NCBI RefSeq assembly: GCF_027533505.1
Contig: NZ_JAPZUB010000030.1
Span: 1-47,424, forward strand
Length of the DNA: 47,424 bases
Reading direction: 5' to 3'
From: Flavobacterium sp.
GTDB lineage: Bacteria > Bacteroidota > Bacteroidia > Flavobacteriales > Flavobacteriaceae
Shown here: positions 8,830 to 16,879 of the stretch, piece after piece
How positions within the stretch are numbered: the first letter of the stretch is position 1
Layout of the letters: each line of letters opens with the position of its first letter
Program-made: the position numbers and the translations under genes
The notes under the pieces: model-generated
Database searches by the model: none
Seen by the model: only the letters and a program-made list of their open reading frames with translations
What the model was told of the DNA's origin: nothing

Positions 8830-9219
8830 ATGAATTTGAAAAAACTTTTAGGAGGCGGAATCGTCGGAGGGATTTCATTCTTTTTGTTGGGTTGGATTAC
8901 CTATGGCATGCTTTTAAAGGACTATTTTCCGCAGGAAGAAGGCAGTGAAAATCTGACGTTTATTTTTTTGGGTTCGATGAGTTATGGATTTTTATTTGGT
9001 TGGATTTTCCAACTTAATGAAGGGATTGGGAAATGTGTTTCGGGCATTAAGGCAGGGTTTGGGATTGGTTTGTTTACCACACTTTATGTTCTTTTTTTCC
9101 AAGCAATGAATCAACCTCAAATTGATGTTCAATTGATGGTAATCGACACGCTTACCATGCTTATTATTTCGGCTTTAATGGGTGCTATCGTGGCCGTAGT
9201 CAACGGTAAACTCAGCTAA
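8830..9219 (+). CDS. Small membrane protein of unknown function
   Basis: The ATG at 8830 gives 129 residues. Two more codons upstream (TTG start) are possible but unlikely. There are four hydrophobic segments, around residues 6-25, 45-62, 75-93 and 105-125, with little else: an integral inner-membrane protein. Glycine-rich GGGIVGGISFF at the start and GALVGAI-like packing in the last helix suggest close helix contacts. I do not recognise a family. It is followed by a terminator, so it is a single-gene unit. Confidence 0.75.
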   Translation: MNLKKLLGGGIVGGISFFLLGWITYGMLLKDYFPQEEGSENLTFIFLGSMSYGFLFGWIFQLNEGIGKCVSGIKAGFGIGLFTTLYVLFFQAMNQPQIDVQLMVIDTLTMLIISALMGAIVAVVNGKLS

Positions 9220-9243
9220 GTATATTGAATTGGGTTAGTGGAA

Positions 9244-9272
9244 AACACGAATCGTTGGGTTCGTGTTTTTTT
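9244..9272 (+). terminator. Terminator after the small membrane protein gene
   Basis: AACACGAA (9244-9251) pairs with TTCGTGTT (9260-9267), an 8-bp perfect stem with an 8-base loop followed by a T run. Confidence 0.9.
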
Positions 9273-9305
9273 ATGTACTTTCGTGACGTATCGAAATCGT
9301 ATCTT

Positions 9306-9926
9306 ATGTGTTTTTACATGCAAATGAAAGATCCCAAGCCCAAAGTGGAAGCGCGTTTTCATGCAAAAGTTGCTCCTGATGCGTTGTGGCCACAATCGGA
9401 ATACTTCAACGGATTTAGTTTTCCAAAGATGGCCCTAATTACCGATACGGCTCCCGATCGACTGCAAACTAATTTTAGTTGGGGACTTCTACCCTCTTGG
9501 GCTAAAGACAGTGATTTTCGTAAAAATACGCTGAATGCACGACTAGAAACCCTTACTGAAAAACCCAGCTTTAAAAACATTACACACCAACGCTGTCTGA
9601 TTCCTGCCAATGCATATTTTGACTGGCATTGGTTAGACCCACAAGGAAAAGCAAAGCAACGGTATTGCATTCATACGTCGGAGGAACTTTTTGCCTTTGC
9701 CGGACTTTATAGTTGTGGGCAACATCCTGAAACGGGCGAAACTATCAATACGTTTACCCTACTTACTACAGCGGCCAATGCAACGATGGCGTTCATTCAC
9801 AACACCAAAAAACGGATGCCTGTCATTGTAAAACGAGAGGATGAGCAACGTTGGCTAAATCATGAAATCGAACCCAACGCGCTGGCGTTTCCCTATGAGG
9901 TGCCGCTTTTGGCTTTTCCTTACTAA
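9306..9926 (+). CDS. SRAP (YedK/HMCES-type) abasic-site DNA-protein crosslink protein
   Basis: The family acts through an N-terminal cysteine exposed after Met removal, so the start is set at the ATG at 9306, giving MCFYMQ with Cys2 (206 residues). The open frame extends 27 codons upstream, but that part is not family-like. Cys2, Asn77 (LNARLET) and His165 (IHNTKKRMPVIV) correspond to the active-site residues of YedK. At the usual catalytic Glu in YEW this protein has Asp106 (YFDWHW). The family crosslinks to abasic sites in single-stranded DNA and shields them. It is a single-gene unit. Confidence 0.92.
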   Translation: MCFYMQMKDPKPKVEARFHAKVAPDALWPQSEYFNGFSFPKMALITDTAPDRLQTNFSWGLLPSWAKDSDFRKNTLNARLETLTEKPSFKNITHQRCLIPANAYFDWHWLDPQGKAKQRYCIHTSEELFAFAGLYSCGQHPETGETINTFTLLTTAANATMAFIHNTKKRMPVIVKREDEQRWLNHEIEPNALAFPYEVPLLAFPY

Positions 9927-9987
9927 AAAATAGTTTAACTCGTTTCAACTTTTTTGTATCTTTAGGTCATAACCAATACAAAAAACT

Positions 9988-10374
9988 ATGTTAGAACGAA
10001 ATCATCACTTAGGCTTATTGATCTTACGCATGGCCGTAGGCGGACTCATGCTGTTTCACGGCGTGGCCAAATTGGAACACGGCATTGACTTTATCCAAGA
10101 GGCAGTAGGTCCTTTGGCTTATGGTGTTTATTTGGGCGAATTATTGGCGCCATTGGCCATCGTACTGGGATACCGCACCCGATTGGCGGCTTTGGTTTTT
10201 GGAATCAATTGTATTGCTGCGGTAGCCATTGCACATTCAACCGATATTTTGAAATTGAATGAATACGGCGGGTATGCTTTGGAATTGCTGGCCTTGTATT
10301 TAGTGGGTGCCTTGTCGCTTTTTTTTACAGGCGGTGGAGCGTTTGCTGTGTCCAAAAATAGCCGTTGGGATTAA
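9988..10374 (+). CDS. DoxX-family membrane protein
   Basis: This 128-residue protein has four hydrophobic helices. The family pattern LGLLILRMAVGGLMLFHGVAKL with FHGxxKL, then YLGELLAPLAIVLGYRTRLAA, is characteristic of DoxX/SURF4-like proteins. Its precise activity is unclear; homologues are linked to redox or quinone-related membrane functions. The likely -7 element TATCTTTA is at 9957-9964. Its stop codon overlaps that of the convergent thioesterase gene (TTAA at 10371-10374). Confidence 0.9.
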   Translation: MLERNHHLGLLILRMAVGGLMLFHGVAKLEHGIDFIQEAVGPLAYGVYLGELLAPLAIVLGYRTRLAALVFGINCIAAVAIAHSTDILKLNEYGGYALELLALYLVGALSLFFTGGGAFAVSKNSRWD

Positions 10375-10928
10375 TCAATTTTCCCTTCAAATTTTTGTTC
10401 TGCATGACGTAAAAGCTGTTTGATTAGGGCTTGTTTGTCATGTATCAATTCTCTTGAAAAAGGCAACTCTGGTAAAGGAATGCCCATGCCTAGCATGACG
10501 GTATCCAACGGGATTGCCTTTCCTTTTTGCACCATACGTAATTCTTTTAGCGCTATGCAATAAAGTTTGCCTTTACGGGTGATGACCGATTCGACAACTA
10601 ATTTATGTTCATCCCAATAGACCAGTTGATTTTGCACGGAAAACGTTTGAAAGCACTGTAAGGAGCGGCGATAAATAATGGTGGTATTGACTACAGGAGC
10701 CATGATGTTGTGTCGCAAGGCATAGCGAAAAAAGCCACTGCGAATGACCAAATCAAACCGTCCTAGTTCCATGTAATTCAAGTAACGCGCATTGTTCATG
10801 TGAATGTATTCGTCTAAATCGAAAGGCGTTACCCAATAGGTATGTTTTACAACGGCTGAAAAATCAGTAATGCGCGGCCGAAAAATACTCCGTAGGAGAA
10901 GCCAGCATTTGTATACAAAAAGATGCAT
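10371..10928 (-). CDS. Hot-dog-fold acyl-CoA thioesterase-like protein (THEM6/4HBT type)
   Basis: The ATG at 10928 gives 185 residues, MHLFVYKCWLLLRSIF, a hydrophobic start followed by the thioesterase motif DLDEYIHMNNARYLNYMELGR. In hot-dog thioesterases the aspartate of this motif and the HMNN segment mark the catalytic region. The frame stays open far upstream, but that stretch has no family features and overlaps the neighbouring gene, so it is not used. It probably hydrolyses acyl-CoA or resembles the THEM6 group of uncertain substrate. Convergent with DoxX, overlapping by 4 bp. Confidence 0.85.
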   Translation of the reverse strand: MHLFVYKCWLLLRSIFRPRITDFSAVVKHTYWVTPFDLDEYIHMNNARYLNYMELGRFDLVIRSGFFRYALRHNIMAPVVNTTIIYRRSLQCFQTFSVQNQLVYWDEHKLVVESVITRKGKLYCIALKELRMVQKGKAIPLDTVMLGMGIPLPELPFSRELIHDKQALIKQLLRHAEQKFEGKID

Positions 10929-11127
10929 CGGTTTTTTGACAAAGTACGGGAATACAAAGGAAATCCGCAACGGTAAAAAAAAACTCAGCTTACAATACCG
11001 AGAAAATTGTATCGCGGTATTTTTGCTGTCCGTTGACATAAAAGGGACGATCGGCGCGGAGTACCATGGCATAATTTCTACCCAACAATTCCATGAAACC
11101 ACCTTGAATTTCAATAGGATACGCCGT

Positions 11128-12366
11128 TTAGGGTTGCACACGAAAATGGGGGTTTTGAAAACGGGGTAGGTTCGTTTGCTTCCCTTGGATTGTGGGACTG
11201 ATTTTTTTTCCGACATACAAATGGAAAGGAATGCCATGGGTGTCCCATCGCAAGGTATCACCGGGACGAATCCAAACACAATGTCGGGCGGCTTGCCGTT
11301 TTTCTTCCTCTTTAAAAAAGGCCTCAATACTATTTGAATCTGAAAAAAGGAGCACCTCAAAGGGAGACGTATTGATAAACGTGAGCCCCGATTGTTCTGG
11401 TGGCCGTTTCCGCTTTTGGAAAAAATCGTATCCCGTTTGCAACGTATCGGAATAAGGGTGTCCCAGTTGAATGCCGTTTTTATCGTAAAAGTAAAGGGAT
11501 GGATAAAACCCTATTTTGGCCATTTCTCTTTGGTTTTGAATGGCTTCGCGTTTTTTGCTCCCGTAGTGGGCCGCAACACCAATCAGCATTCCAATAATCC
11601 CCAAAAGGATGAGCGTAAATTTAAAATCCCCCATAACCCGCTTGCGCTTGCGTTGTTCTTTTGGATCGGTGGGATGGTAAAACAAGTAGTAAAAACCCCC
11701 AAATAAAATTTCAAAAAAGTTTACGATGCCGGGTTTGTTGACACTTTCTAGAATGTCCGTCAGTTGTTCGTGTTGTTGCCTGCGAATATATTGCACCAAC
11801 TGGATCAACTTTTTCTCCCCTATTTTATCGGCCAATTCAGCATAGTAGTCAAACAAACGTTCTTCGACATTAAATTTAGAAGAGGTCATTGCCCATCGGT
11901 AAGATTCTAATTTGGCTTCCAACTTGTTGATGATCAAACGACGCACCCCTACGGGCATGATGTCAACATAACGCCAAGTAAACTTTAGGTAATAAAACCG
12001 TTCCGCTTCAAACTCCTCGGCAATAAAAACTTCCCAATCGGGAGAAAGATAAGCTTCGACCTCGGCGGCTAAGCGACTCCAACCAAACTGTTCATAATCG
12101 GGATCGGGATAGGTCTGTAGCAAATTTGTTTGTTGACGAAAATGCAAAGCAAATTCGGGATGTGCATCGAGAAAAGCGAGTAGGGGTGACTTGGTTTTGA
12201 GTACTTCTAAAAATTGCGCTAAGGCATTCACACTCTCGGAAGGGGCAGTGAGTTGACTTTCGAGCCGTAAGCGTTTTTCAAATTTAATAATACTATCCTC
12301 CGGCCATTGCGAAGGGGGTTCGGAATGGAAGGCTTGAGCAAAAAAATAAGCGTCTAAAAAGGTCAT
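11128..12366 (-). CDS. Unknown protein with one transmembrane helix
   Basis: A 412-residue protein not recognised as a known family. The first 240 residues are charged and helical (many E, K, W and Y) and probably cytosolic. One hydrophobic segment (FKFTLILLGIIGMLIGVAAHYG, about residues 250-270) follows a basic patch (KEQRKRKRV). The remainder is a probable periplasmic domain with beta-like segments and an RPGDTLRWDTHGIP motif. This resembles a membrane-tethered adaptor or sensor layout, but nothing links it to a pathway. A 199-bp gap follows before the thioesterase gene, including an AATACCG/CGGTATT hairpin at 10994-11021. Confidence 0.75.
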   Translation of the reverse strand: MTFLDAYFFAQAFHSEPPSQWPEDSIIKFEKRLRLESQLTAPSESVNALAQFLEVLKTKSPLLAFLDAHPEFALHFRQQTNLLQTYPDPDYEQFGWSRLAAEVEAYLSPDWEVFIAEEFEAERFYYLKFTWRYVDIMPVGVRRLIINKLEAKLESYRWAMTSSKFNVEERLFDYYAELADKIGEKKLIQLVQYIRRQQHEQLTDILESVNKPGIVNFFEILFGGFYYLFYHPTDPKEQRKRKRVMGDFKFTLILLGIIGMLIGVAAHYGSKKREAIQNQREMAKIGFYPSLYFYDKNGIQLGHPYSDTLQTGYDFFQKRKRPPEQSGLTFINTSPFEVLLFSDSNSIEAFFKEEEKRQAARHCVWIRPGDTLRWDTHGIPFHLYVGKKISPTIQGKQTNLPRFQNPHFRVQP

Positions 12367-12414
12367 TGGTTTAAAACGGCAAGGTACGACATTTTTAAAA
12401 ACGTTCTTAGAAAG

Positions 12415-12502
12415 ACGTGCGTGAGCGGGTGAAGCGGCATCCTTGGGTGGAGGCTACGGAACCCAAGATAGAGCGAAAAACGCGACCCGGAGGGGCACGC
12501 CC
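12415..12502. repeat. Structured GC-rich intergenic element, copy B
   Basis: The inner stem CTTGGGT (12442-12448) pairs perfectly with ACCCAAG (12461-12467). The outer stem GCGTG/CGGGT near 12419-12430 pairs with ACCCG/CACGC near 12485-12500. The blocks AGCGGCATCCTTG, CAAGAT, CGACCCG and GGGGCACGCCC follow the same order as in copy A (319-440), with a smaller second domain. The stems are kept although their bases differ between copies, which is what a selected structure would look like. Confidence 0.6.
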
Positions 12503-12619
12503 AAAACTAAATTTTGTTAAAATAAAACATATTTACCAACACTGTAGGGCATTAAACAAAACATAACGCAACGCTTCTTTCCATTTTACATGATTTTTTA
12601 CAAATTCCACAATAATTAG

Positions 12620-12660
12620 TATGCACGCATAATTTTTTTGCGATTTATTATGCATGCATA
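12620..12660. promoter_or_regulatory. Two palindromic operator candidates of the MarR regulator
   Basis: TATGCACGCATA at 12620-12631 (one mismatch from palindrome) and TATGCATGCATA at 12649-12660 (perfect) start 29 bp apart, upstream of the MarR gene. The second sits at about -37 to -26 relative to the -7 element, where binding would block RNA polymerase. MarR proteins commonly bind such palindromes and repress their own operon; that this one does so is inferred. Confidence 0.6.
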
Positions 12661-12671
12661 GTATTTTTTGT

Positions 12672-12679
12672 TATTTTTG
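12672..12679 (+). promoter_or_regulatory. -7 element (TAnnTTTG) of the marR/beta-oxidation operon
   Basis: TATTTTTG at 12672-12679 matches the consensus exactly, 26 bp before the MarR start codon and 12 bp after the perfect palindrome. Confidence 0.55.
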
Positions 12680-12704
12680 AAATCGATTTCGTAACCTAAC
12701 CTTT

Positions 12705-13136
12705 ATGAAAGATAAAACGATTGATTACGCACTTCGGGCGACATGGCAAGCGGTAGCGCGGATGTACAACGAAGAAGCGTCAAAATACGATGCCTCGATG
12801 GCGGTAGGATTTGCCCTATTGAGTATTGATAAAGAAGAAGGAACACCCTCTTCGTATATCAGTAGCCGCATGGGAATGGAGCCGACGAGTTTGACACGAA
12901 CGTTGAAAACCCTTGAGGACCGCGGATTGATTTACCGAGAAAAAAATCCAGAGGACGGACGTGGGGTGCTGATTTTTTTGACTGAGGAAGGAAAGTCAAA
13001 ACGCGAATTGTCGAAAAACACCGTATTACGATTTAACGAAGTGGTTCGGCACCATGTGACCGATGTTCAACTCGCCCATTTTATGCAAGTTACCGAACTC
13101 ATCAATGACTTGATTGCTGAAAAAAAAATATTTTAA
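12705..13136 (+). CDS. MarR-family transcriptional regulator
   Basis: A 143-residue winged-helix regulator of the usual MarR length. The recognition region reads SSYISSRMGMEPTSLTRTLKTLEDRGLIYREKNPEDGRGVLIFLTEEGK; the DxR wing (DGRG) is the family hallmark. The N-terminal helices form the dimer interface. It lies 26 bp upstream of the beta-oxidation gene in the same direction, downstream of two palindromes. It is therefore likely to control this operon, possibly by sensing an acyl-CoA, in the manner of other fatty-acid-operon regulators; the ligand is not visible from sequence. Confidence 0.92.
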   Translation: MKDKTIDYALRATWQAVARMYNEEASKYDASMAVGFALLSIDKEEGTPSSYISSRMGMEPTSLTRTLKTLEDRGLIYREKNPEDGRGVLIFLTEEGKSKRELSKNTVLRFNEVVRHHVTDVQLAHFMQVTELINDLIAEKKIF

Positions 13137-13161
13137 AACCAACACCATAGCATAACTATCT

Positions 13162-15552
13162 ATGAAACGACTCATTAAAAAAGTGGCGGTTGTCGGATCC
13201 GGAATCATGGGATCGGGCATTGCGTGTCATTTTGCCAATATTGGACTGGAGGTTTTACTGTTGGACATTGTGCCCAACACGTTGACTCCAGCCGAAGAAA
13301 AGAAAGGGCTTACCTTAGAAAACAAGGCCGTTCGAAACCGCTTGGTCAACGACCATTTGGCGAATGCGTTAAAATCGAACCCCTCCCCGATTTACAGTCA
13401 GAAGTTCGCTTCCCGCATCACCACGGGCAACACTACCGACGATATGGCGAAAATCGCTACCTGTGATTGGGTTATCGAAGTGGTGGTGGAGCGTTTGGAC
13501 ATCAAAAAATTGGTCTTTGAGCAAATCGACAAATTTCGCAAACCGGGCACCTTAGTTACCTCAAACACTTCGGGTATTCCCATCCAATTTATGAGTGAAG
13601 GACGCAGTGCCGATTTTCAAGCGCATTTCTGTGGCACCCACTTTTTTAACCCTGCGCGTTACTTAAAATTGTTTGAAATCATTCCGGGACCGCAAACGAG
13701 TCCGGAGGTTATCGATTTCTTGTTTGAATACGGTTCTAAATTTTTAGGAAAAACCTCTGTAATCGCCAAAGATACCCCTGCCTTCATCGGTAACCGTATC
13801 GGAATCTTCGGCATTATGAGTTTGTTCCACCAAGTCAAAGCATTGGGATTGACCATCGAAGAAGTAGACAAATTGACCGGCCCCGTAATCGGTCGTCCGA
13901 AGTCGGCTACGTTTCGAACCGTAGATGTAGTGGGATTAGACACCTTAGTCCATGTGGCCAATGGTTTGTATGACAACTGTCCCAACGATGAGGCGCATGA
14001 TTTGTTTAAACTTCCGGAATTCATCCAAAAAATGATGGAAAACCAGTGGTTGGGCAGCAAAACCAAGCAAGGGTTTTACAAAAAAGAGGGGAAAGATATC
14101 CTATCGTTGGATTTGGATACAATGGAATACCGTCCCAACAAAAAAGCTTCGTTTGCTACCCTTGAACTGACCAAAACGATTGACAAACCGATTGATCGTT
14201 TCAAGGTTTTGGTAAAAGGAAAAGACAAAGCGGGTGAATTCTACCGCAAGAATTTTGCGGCGATGTTTGCTTACGTATCCAATCGCATTCCTGAAATATC
14301 CGACGAATTATACAAAATCGACGATGCCATGAAAGCCGGTTTCGGTTGGGAAAATGGACCGTTCGAAATTTGGGATGCCATCGGAGTGGAAAAGGCTATT
14401 GAAATCATGCAAAATGAGGGCTATCAACCCGCGGCATGGGTTCGTGAAATGATCGCTTCAGGATCAACTTCATTTTACACGGTTAAAAATGGAGCCACCT
14501 ATTATTATGATATTCCATCGAAATCACAGGTCAAAAAACCCGGACAAGAAAGCTTTATCATCTTAGACAACATTCGTGAAACCCAGAAAGTTTGGGGCAA
14601 CAGCGATTGTTCGCTCTTCCATTTGGGTGATGGCATTTTAAACTTAGAATTCCACTCCAAAATGAATACCATTGGGGGTGGTGTTTTAACGGGCATCAAC
14701 AAAGCTATTGACTTGGCCGAAAAAGAATACCACGGATTGGTGATTGGAAACCAAGGAGCCAATTTCTCGGTGGGCGCCAATATCGGAATGATTTTCATGA
14801 TGGCTGTCGAACAAGAATACGACGAGTTAAACATGGCTATCAAACTATTCCAAAACACCATGAGGCGCTGTCGTTATTCGTCCATACCTGTTGTCGTAGC
14901 ACCACACGGCATGACATTGGGAGGTGGTTGCGAAATGACGTTACATGCCGATCGTGTAGTTGCCGCTGCTGAAACCTATATTGGTTTGGTCGAATTTGGT
15001 GTTGGGGTAATCCCTGGCGGTGGCGGTTCGAAAGAAATGACCTTGCGTGCAGCCGACCTTTTCCGTAAAAATGATGTGGAATTGAATGTGTTGCAAGAAT
15101 ATTTCTTAACCATTGGTATGGCCAAAGTAGCCACTTCAGCGTATGAAGCGTTTGACCTTGGTATTTTACAAAAAGGAAAAGATATCGTGGTTGTAAACCG
15201 TGATCGTCAGATTGCAACCGCCAAACAAATCGCGTTGCAAATGGCGGAACAAGGCTACACACAACCCGTTGAACGCAAAGACATCAAAGTGCTTGGAAAA
15301 CAAGCCTTGGGCATGTTCTTGGTCGGAACCGATCAAATGGTCGCAGGCCAATACATTTCGGAACACGACCGTAAAATTGCGAATAAACTAGCCTATGTAA
15401 TGGCTGGTGGGGATTTATCCGAACCAACGTTGGTTTCAGAACAATATTTATTGGATATCGAACGAGAAGCCTTCTTGAGTTTGTGTACCGAACGTAAAAC
15501 CTTGGAACGCATTCAGTTTATGTTAACCAAAGGAAAACCACTACGTAATTAG
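13162..15552 (+). CDS. 3-hydroxyacyl-CoA dehydrogenase / enoyl-CoA hydratase (FadN/FadB type)
   Basis: A 796-residue bifunctional beta-oxidation enzyme. The N-terminal NAD-binding Rossmann motif is VAVVGSGIMGSGIA (GxGxxG at residues 12-17), followed by the dehydrogenase catalytic region with HFFNPARY. A second dehydrogenase C-terminal repeat follows. The C-terminal crotonase-like domain contains GGGCEMTLHADRVVAAAETYIGLVEFGVGVIPGGGGS. The dehydrogenase-before-hydratase order is as in FadN of Bacillus. It oxidises 3-hydroxyacyl-CoA and hydrates enoyl-CoA. It pairs with the thiolase gene downstream. The TAG stop codon begins a heptamer array. Confidence 0.95.
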   Translation: MKRLIKKVAVVGSGIMGSGIACHFANIGLEVLLLDIVPNTLTPAEEKKGLTLENKAVRNRLVNDHLANALKSNPSPIYSQKFASRITTGNTTDDMAKIATCDWVIEVVVERLDIKKLVFEQIDKFRKPGTLVTSNTSGIPIQFMSEGRSADFQAHFCGTHFFNPARYLKLFEIIPGPQTSPEVIDFLFEYGSKFLGKTSVIAKDTPAFIGNRIGIFGIMSLFHQVKALGLTIEEVDKLTGPVIGRPKSATFRTVDVVGLDTLVHVANGLYDNCPNDEAHDLFKLPEFIQKMMENQWLGSKTKQGFYKKEGKDILSLDLDTMEYRPNKKASFATLELTKTIDKPIDRFKVLVKGKDKAGEFYRKNFAAMFAYVSNRIPEISDELYKIDDAMKAGFGWENGPFEIWDAIGVEKAIEIMQNEGYQPAAWVREMIASGSTSFYTVKNGATYYYDIPSKSQVKKPGQESFIILDNIRETQKVWGNSDCSLFHLGDGILNLEFHSKMNTIGGGVLTGINKAIDLAEKEYHGLVIGNQGANFSVGANIGMIFMMAVEQEYDELNMAIKLFQNTMRRCRYSSIPVVVAPHGMTLGGGCEMTLHADRVVAAAETYIGLVEFGVGVIPGGGGSKEMTLRAADLFRKNDVELNVLQEYFLTIGMAKVATSAYEAFDLGILQKGKDIVVVNRDRQIATAKQIALQMAEQGYTQPVERKDIKVLGKQALGMFLVGTDQMVAGQYISEHDRKIANKLAYVMAGGDLSEPTLVSEQYLLDIEREAFLSLCTERKTLERIQFMLTKGKPLRN

Positions 15553-15585
15553 AAAATAGAAAAAAGAAGAAAGAAAAAAGAAGTC
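15551..15585 (+). repeat. Heptamer array AGA-NNNN, five units, starting in the stop codon
   Basis: AGA recurs at 15551, 15558, 15565, 15572 and 15579, exactly every 7 bp. The first unit uses the AG of the TAG stop codon at 15550-15552. The unit family matches the array on the left of the four-helix-bundle gene at 16836. Confidence 0.85.
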
Positions 15586-15601
15586 TCTTTCAGTGAAACG
15601 G

Positions 15602-15636
15602 TCTTTTTTCTTGCAATGCAAATGATCTTTCTTCTC
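15602..15636 (-). repeat. Inverted, partly decayed TCT heptamer array
   Basis: TCT occurs at 15602, 15609 and 15630, on the 7-bp grid, with two degenerate units between. It mirrors the AGA array at 15551, and GAAAAAAGA of that array is inverted as TCTTTTTTC at 15602-15610, so the pair can form an intercistronic hairpin between hydratase and thiolase genes. Confidence 0.55.
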
Positions 15637-15655
15637 AATAAAATTCACAATAACA

Positions 15656-16837
15656 ATGAAGACAGCTTATATCGTAAAAGGATACCGCACCGCAGTAGGG
15701 AAAGCCCCGAAAGGATTATTCCGATTCAAACGTCCGGATGAATTGGCCGCGGAAACAATAGAATATATGATGCAACAGCTCCCTGATTTTGACCGATCGC
15801 GCATCGATGATGTGATGGTGGGCAATGCCATGCCTGAAGCGGAACAAGGACTTAATATGGGACGTTTAATCTCATTAATGGGATTGAAAGTAACCGATGT
15901 ACCTGGAGTAACCGTGAACCGCTATTGTGCTTCAGGAGTGGAAACCATCAGTATGGCGGTAGCGAAAATTCAGAGCGGCATGGCCGACTGTATCATCGCG
16001 GGTGGTGCCGAAAGCATGAGTTACATTCCGATGGGAGGCTACAAACCTACGCCTGATTATAAAGTGGCCGCCGCCGGTCATGAGGATTATTATTGGGGTA
16101 TGGGACTCACGGCTGAAGCTGTAGCAAAGCAATTCAATGTATCGCGTGAAGACCAAGATGCGTTCGCCTTTGCTTCGCACCAAAAAGCCATCAAAGCGCA
16201 ACAAGAGGGTCGATTTGCCAACCAAATTGTACCTATTACTGTAGAGCACACTTTCATCAATGAAGCGGGCAAAAAGGAAACAAAAAATTATACCGTAACC
16301 CAAGACGAAGGGCCACGTGCCGATACCAATTTGGAAGCCTTGGCTAAATTACGCCCTGTGTTTGCAGCCGACGGTAGTGTTACCGCAGGAAATGCCTCCC
16401 AAATGAGTGACGGTGCCGCTTTTGTGATGATTATGAGCGAGCAAATGGTGAAAGAACTCAACCTCGAACCCATTGCACGCATGGTCAGTTATGCGGCTGC
16501 GGGTGTCGAACCCCGAATCATGGGAATTGGTCCGGTGAAAGCGATTCCGAAAGCGCTTCAACAAGCCGGATTGCAATTGAAAGATATCGATTTGATTGAA
16601 TTGAATGAAGCGTTTGCTTCGCAGTCTTTGGCCGTCATCCGCGAATTGGATATCAATCCAGATATCGTCAATGTCAACGGAGGCGCGATTGCTTTAGGTC
16701 ACCCACTGGGTTGTACAGGCGCCAAACTTTCCGTCCAACTCTTTGATGAAATGAAACAACGCGGCAGTAAGTACGGCATCGTGTCGATGTGTGTGGGTAC
16801 GGGACAAGGAGCTGCGGGAATCTATGAATTATTATAG
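15656..16837 (+). CDS. fadA: Acetyl-CoA C-acyltransferase (beta-oxidation thiolase)
   Basis: At 393 residues this has normal thiolase length. The nucleophilic Cys91 sits in NRYCASGVETI. The His motif is GGAIALGHPLGCTGA and the second catalytic cysteine lies in SMCVGTGQGAAG near the end. It performs the final thiolytic step of fatty-acid beta-oxidation, releasing acetyl-CoA. The upstream hydratase/dehydrogenase and downstream acyl-CoA dehydrogenase genes give a full chain-shortening cycle. Its TAG stop codon starts the left array of the four-helix-bundle cassette. A role as acetyl-CoA acetyltransferase only is less likely, given the operon. Confidence 0.95.
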   Translation: MKTAYIVKGYRTAVGKAPKGLFRFKRPDELAAETIEYMMQQLPDFDRSRIDDVMVGNAMPEAEQGLNMGRLISLMGLKVTDVPGVTVNRYCASGVETISMAVAKIQSGMADCIIAGGAESMSYIPMGGYKPTPDYKVAAAGHEDYYWGMGLTAEAVAKQFNVSREDQDAFAFASHQKAIKAQQEGRFANQIVPITVEHTFINEAGKKETKNYTVTQDEGPRADTNLEALAKLRPVFAADGSVTAGNASQMSDGAAFVMIMSEQMVKELNLEPIARMVSYAAAGVEPRIMGIGPVKAIPKALQQAGLQLKDIDLIELNEAFASQSLAVIRELDINPDIVNVNGGAIALGHPLGCTGAKLSVQLFDEMKQRGSKYGIVSMCVGTGQGAAGIYELL

Positions 16838-16870
16838 AAAAAAGAGGAAAGAAGCAAGAAGAAAGAGTAC
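16836..16870 (+). repeat. Left heptamer array of the four-helix-bundle cassette
   Basis: AGA recurs at 16836, 16843, 16850, 16857 and 16864 (7-bp period), starting in the thiolase stop codon TAG (16835-16837). The reverse complement of the array at 17234-17268 matches it closely, so the two arrays form long imperfect inverted repeats on either side of the gene. Confidence 0.9.
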
Positions 16871-16879
16871 CTAAATAGA

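Larger units (their letters stand above)
12367..12704. other. Intergenic region between divergent genes
   Basis: No gene is seen. It holds structured element B (12415-12502), two TATGCA-type palindromes (12620-12631 and 12649-12660) and a -7 element for the MarR gene (12672-12679). Bases 12503-12619 are AT-rich and featureless. Confidence 0.6.

Noticed and set aside
10994..11021. AATACCG/CGGTATT hairpin as terminator of the unknown membrane protein gene
   Set aside because: The T run lies about ten bases away on the leftward strand; could be an attenuator but support is weak.
10929..11360. N-terminal extension of the thioesterase frame
   Set aside because: This part lacks family features and overlaps the preceding gene; the ATG at 10928 gives the correct thioesterase beginning.
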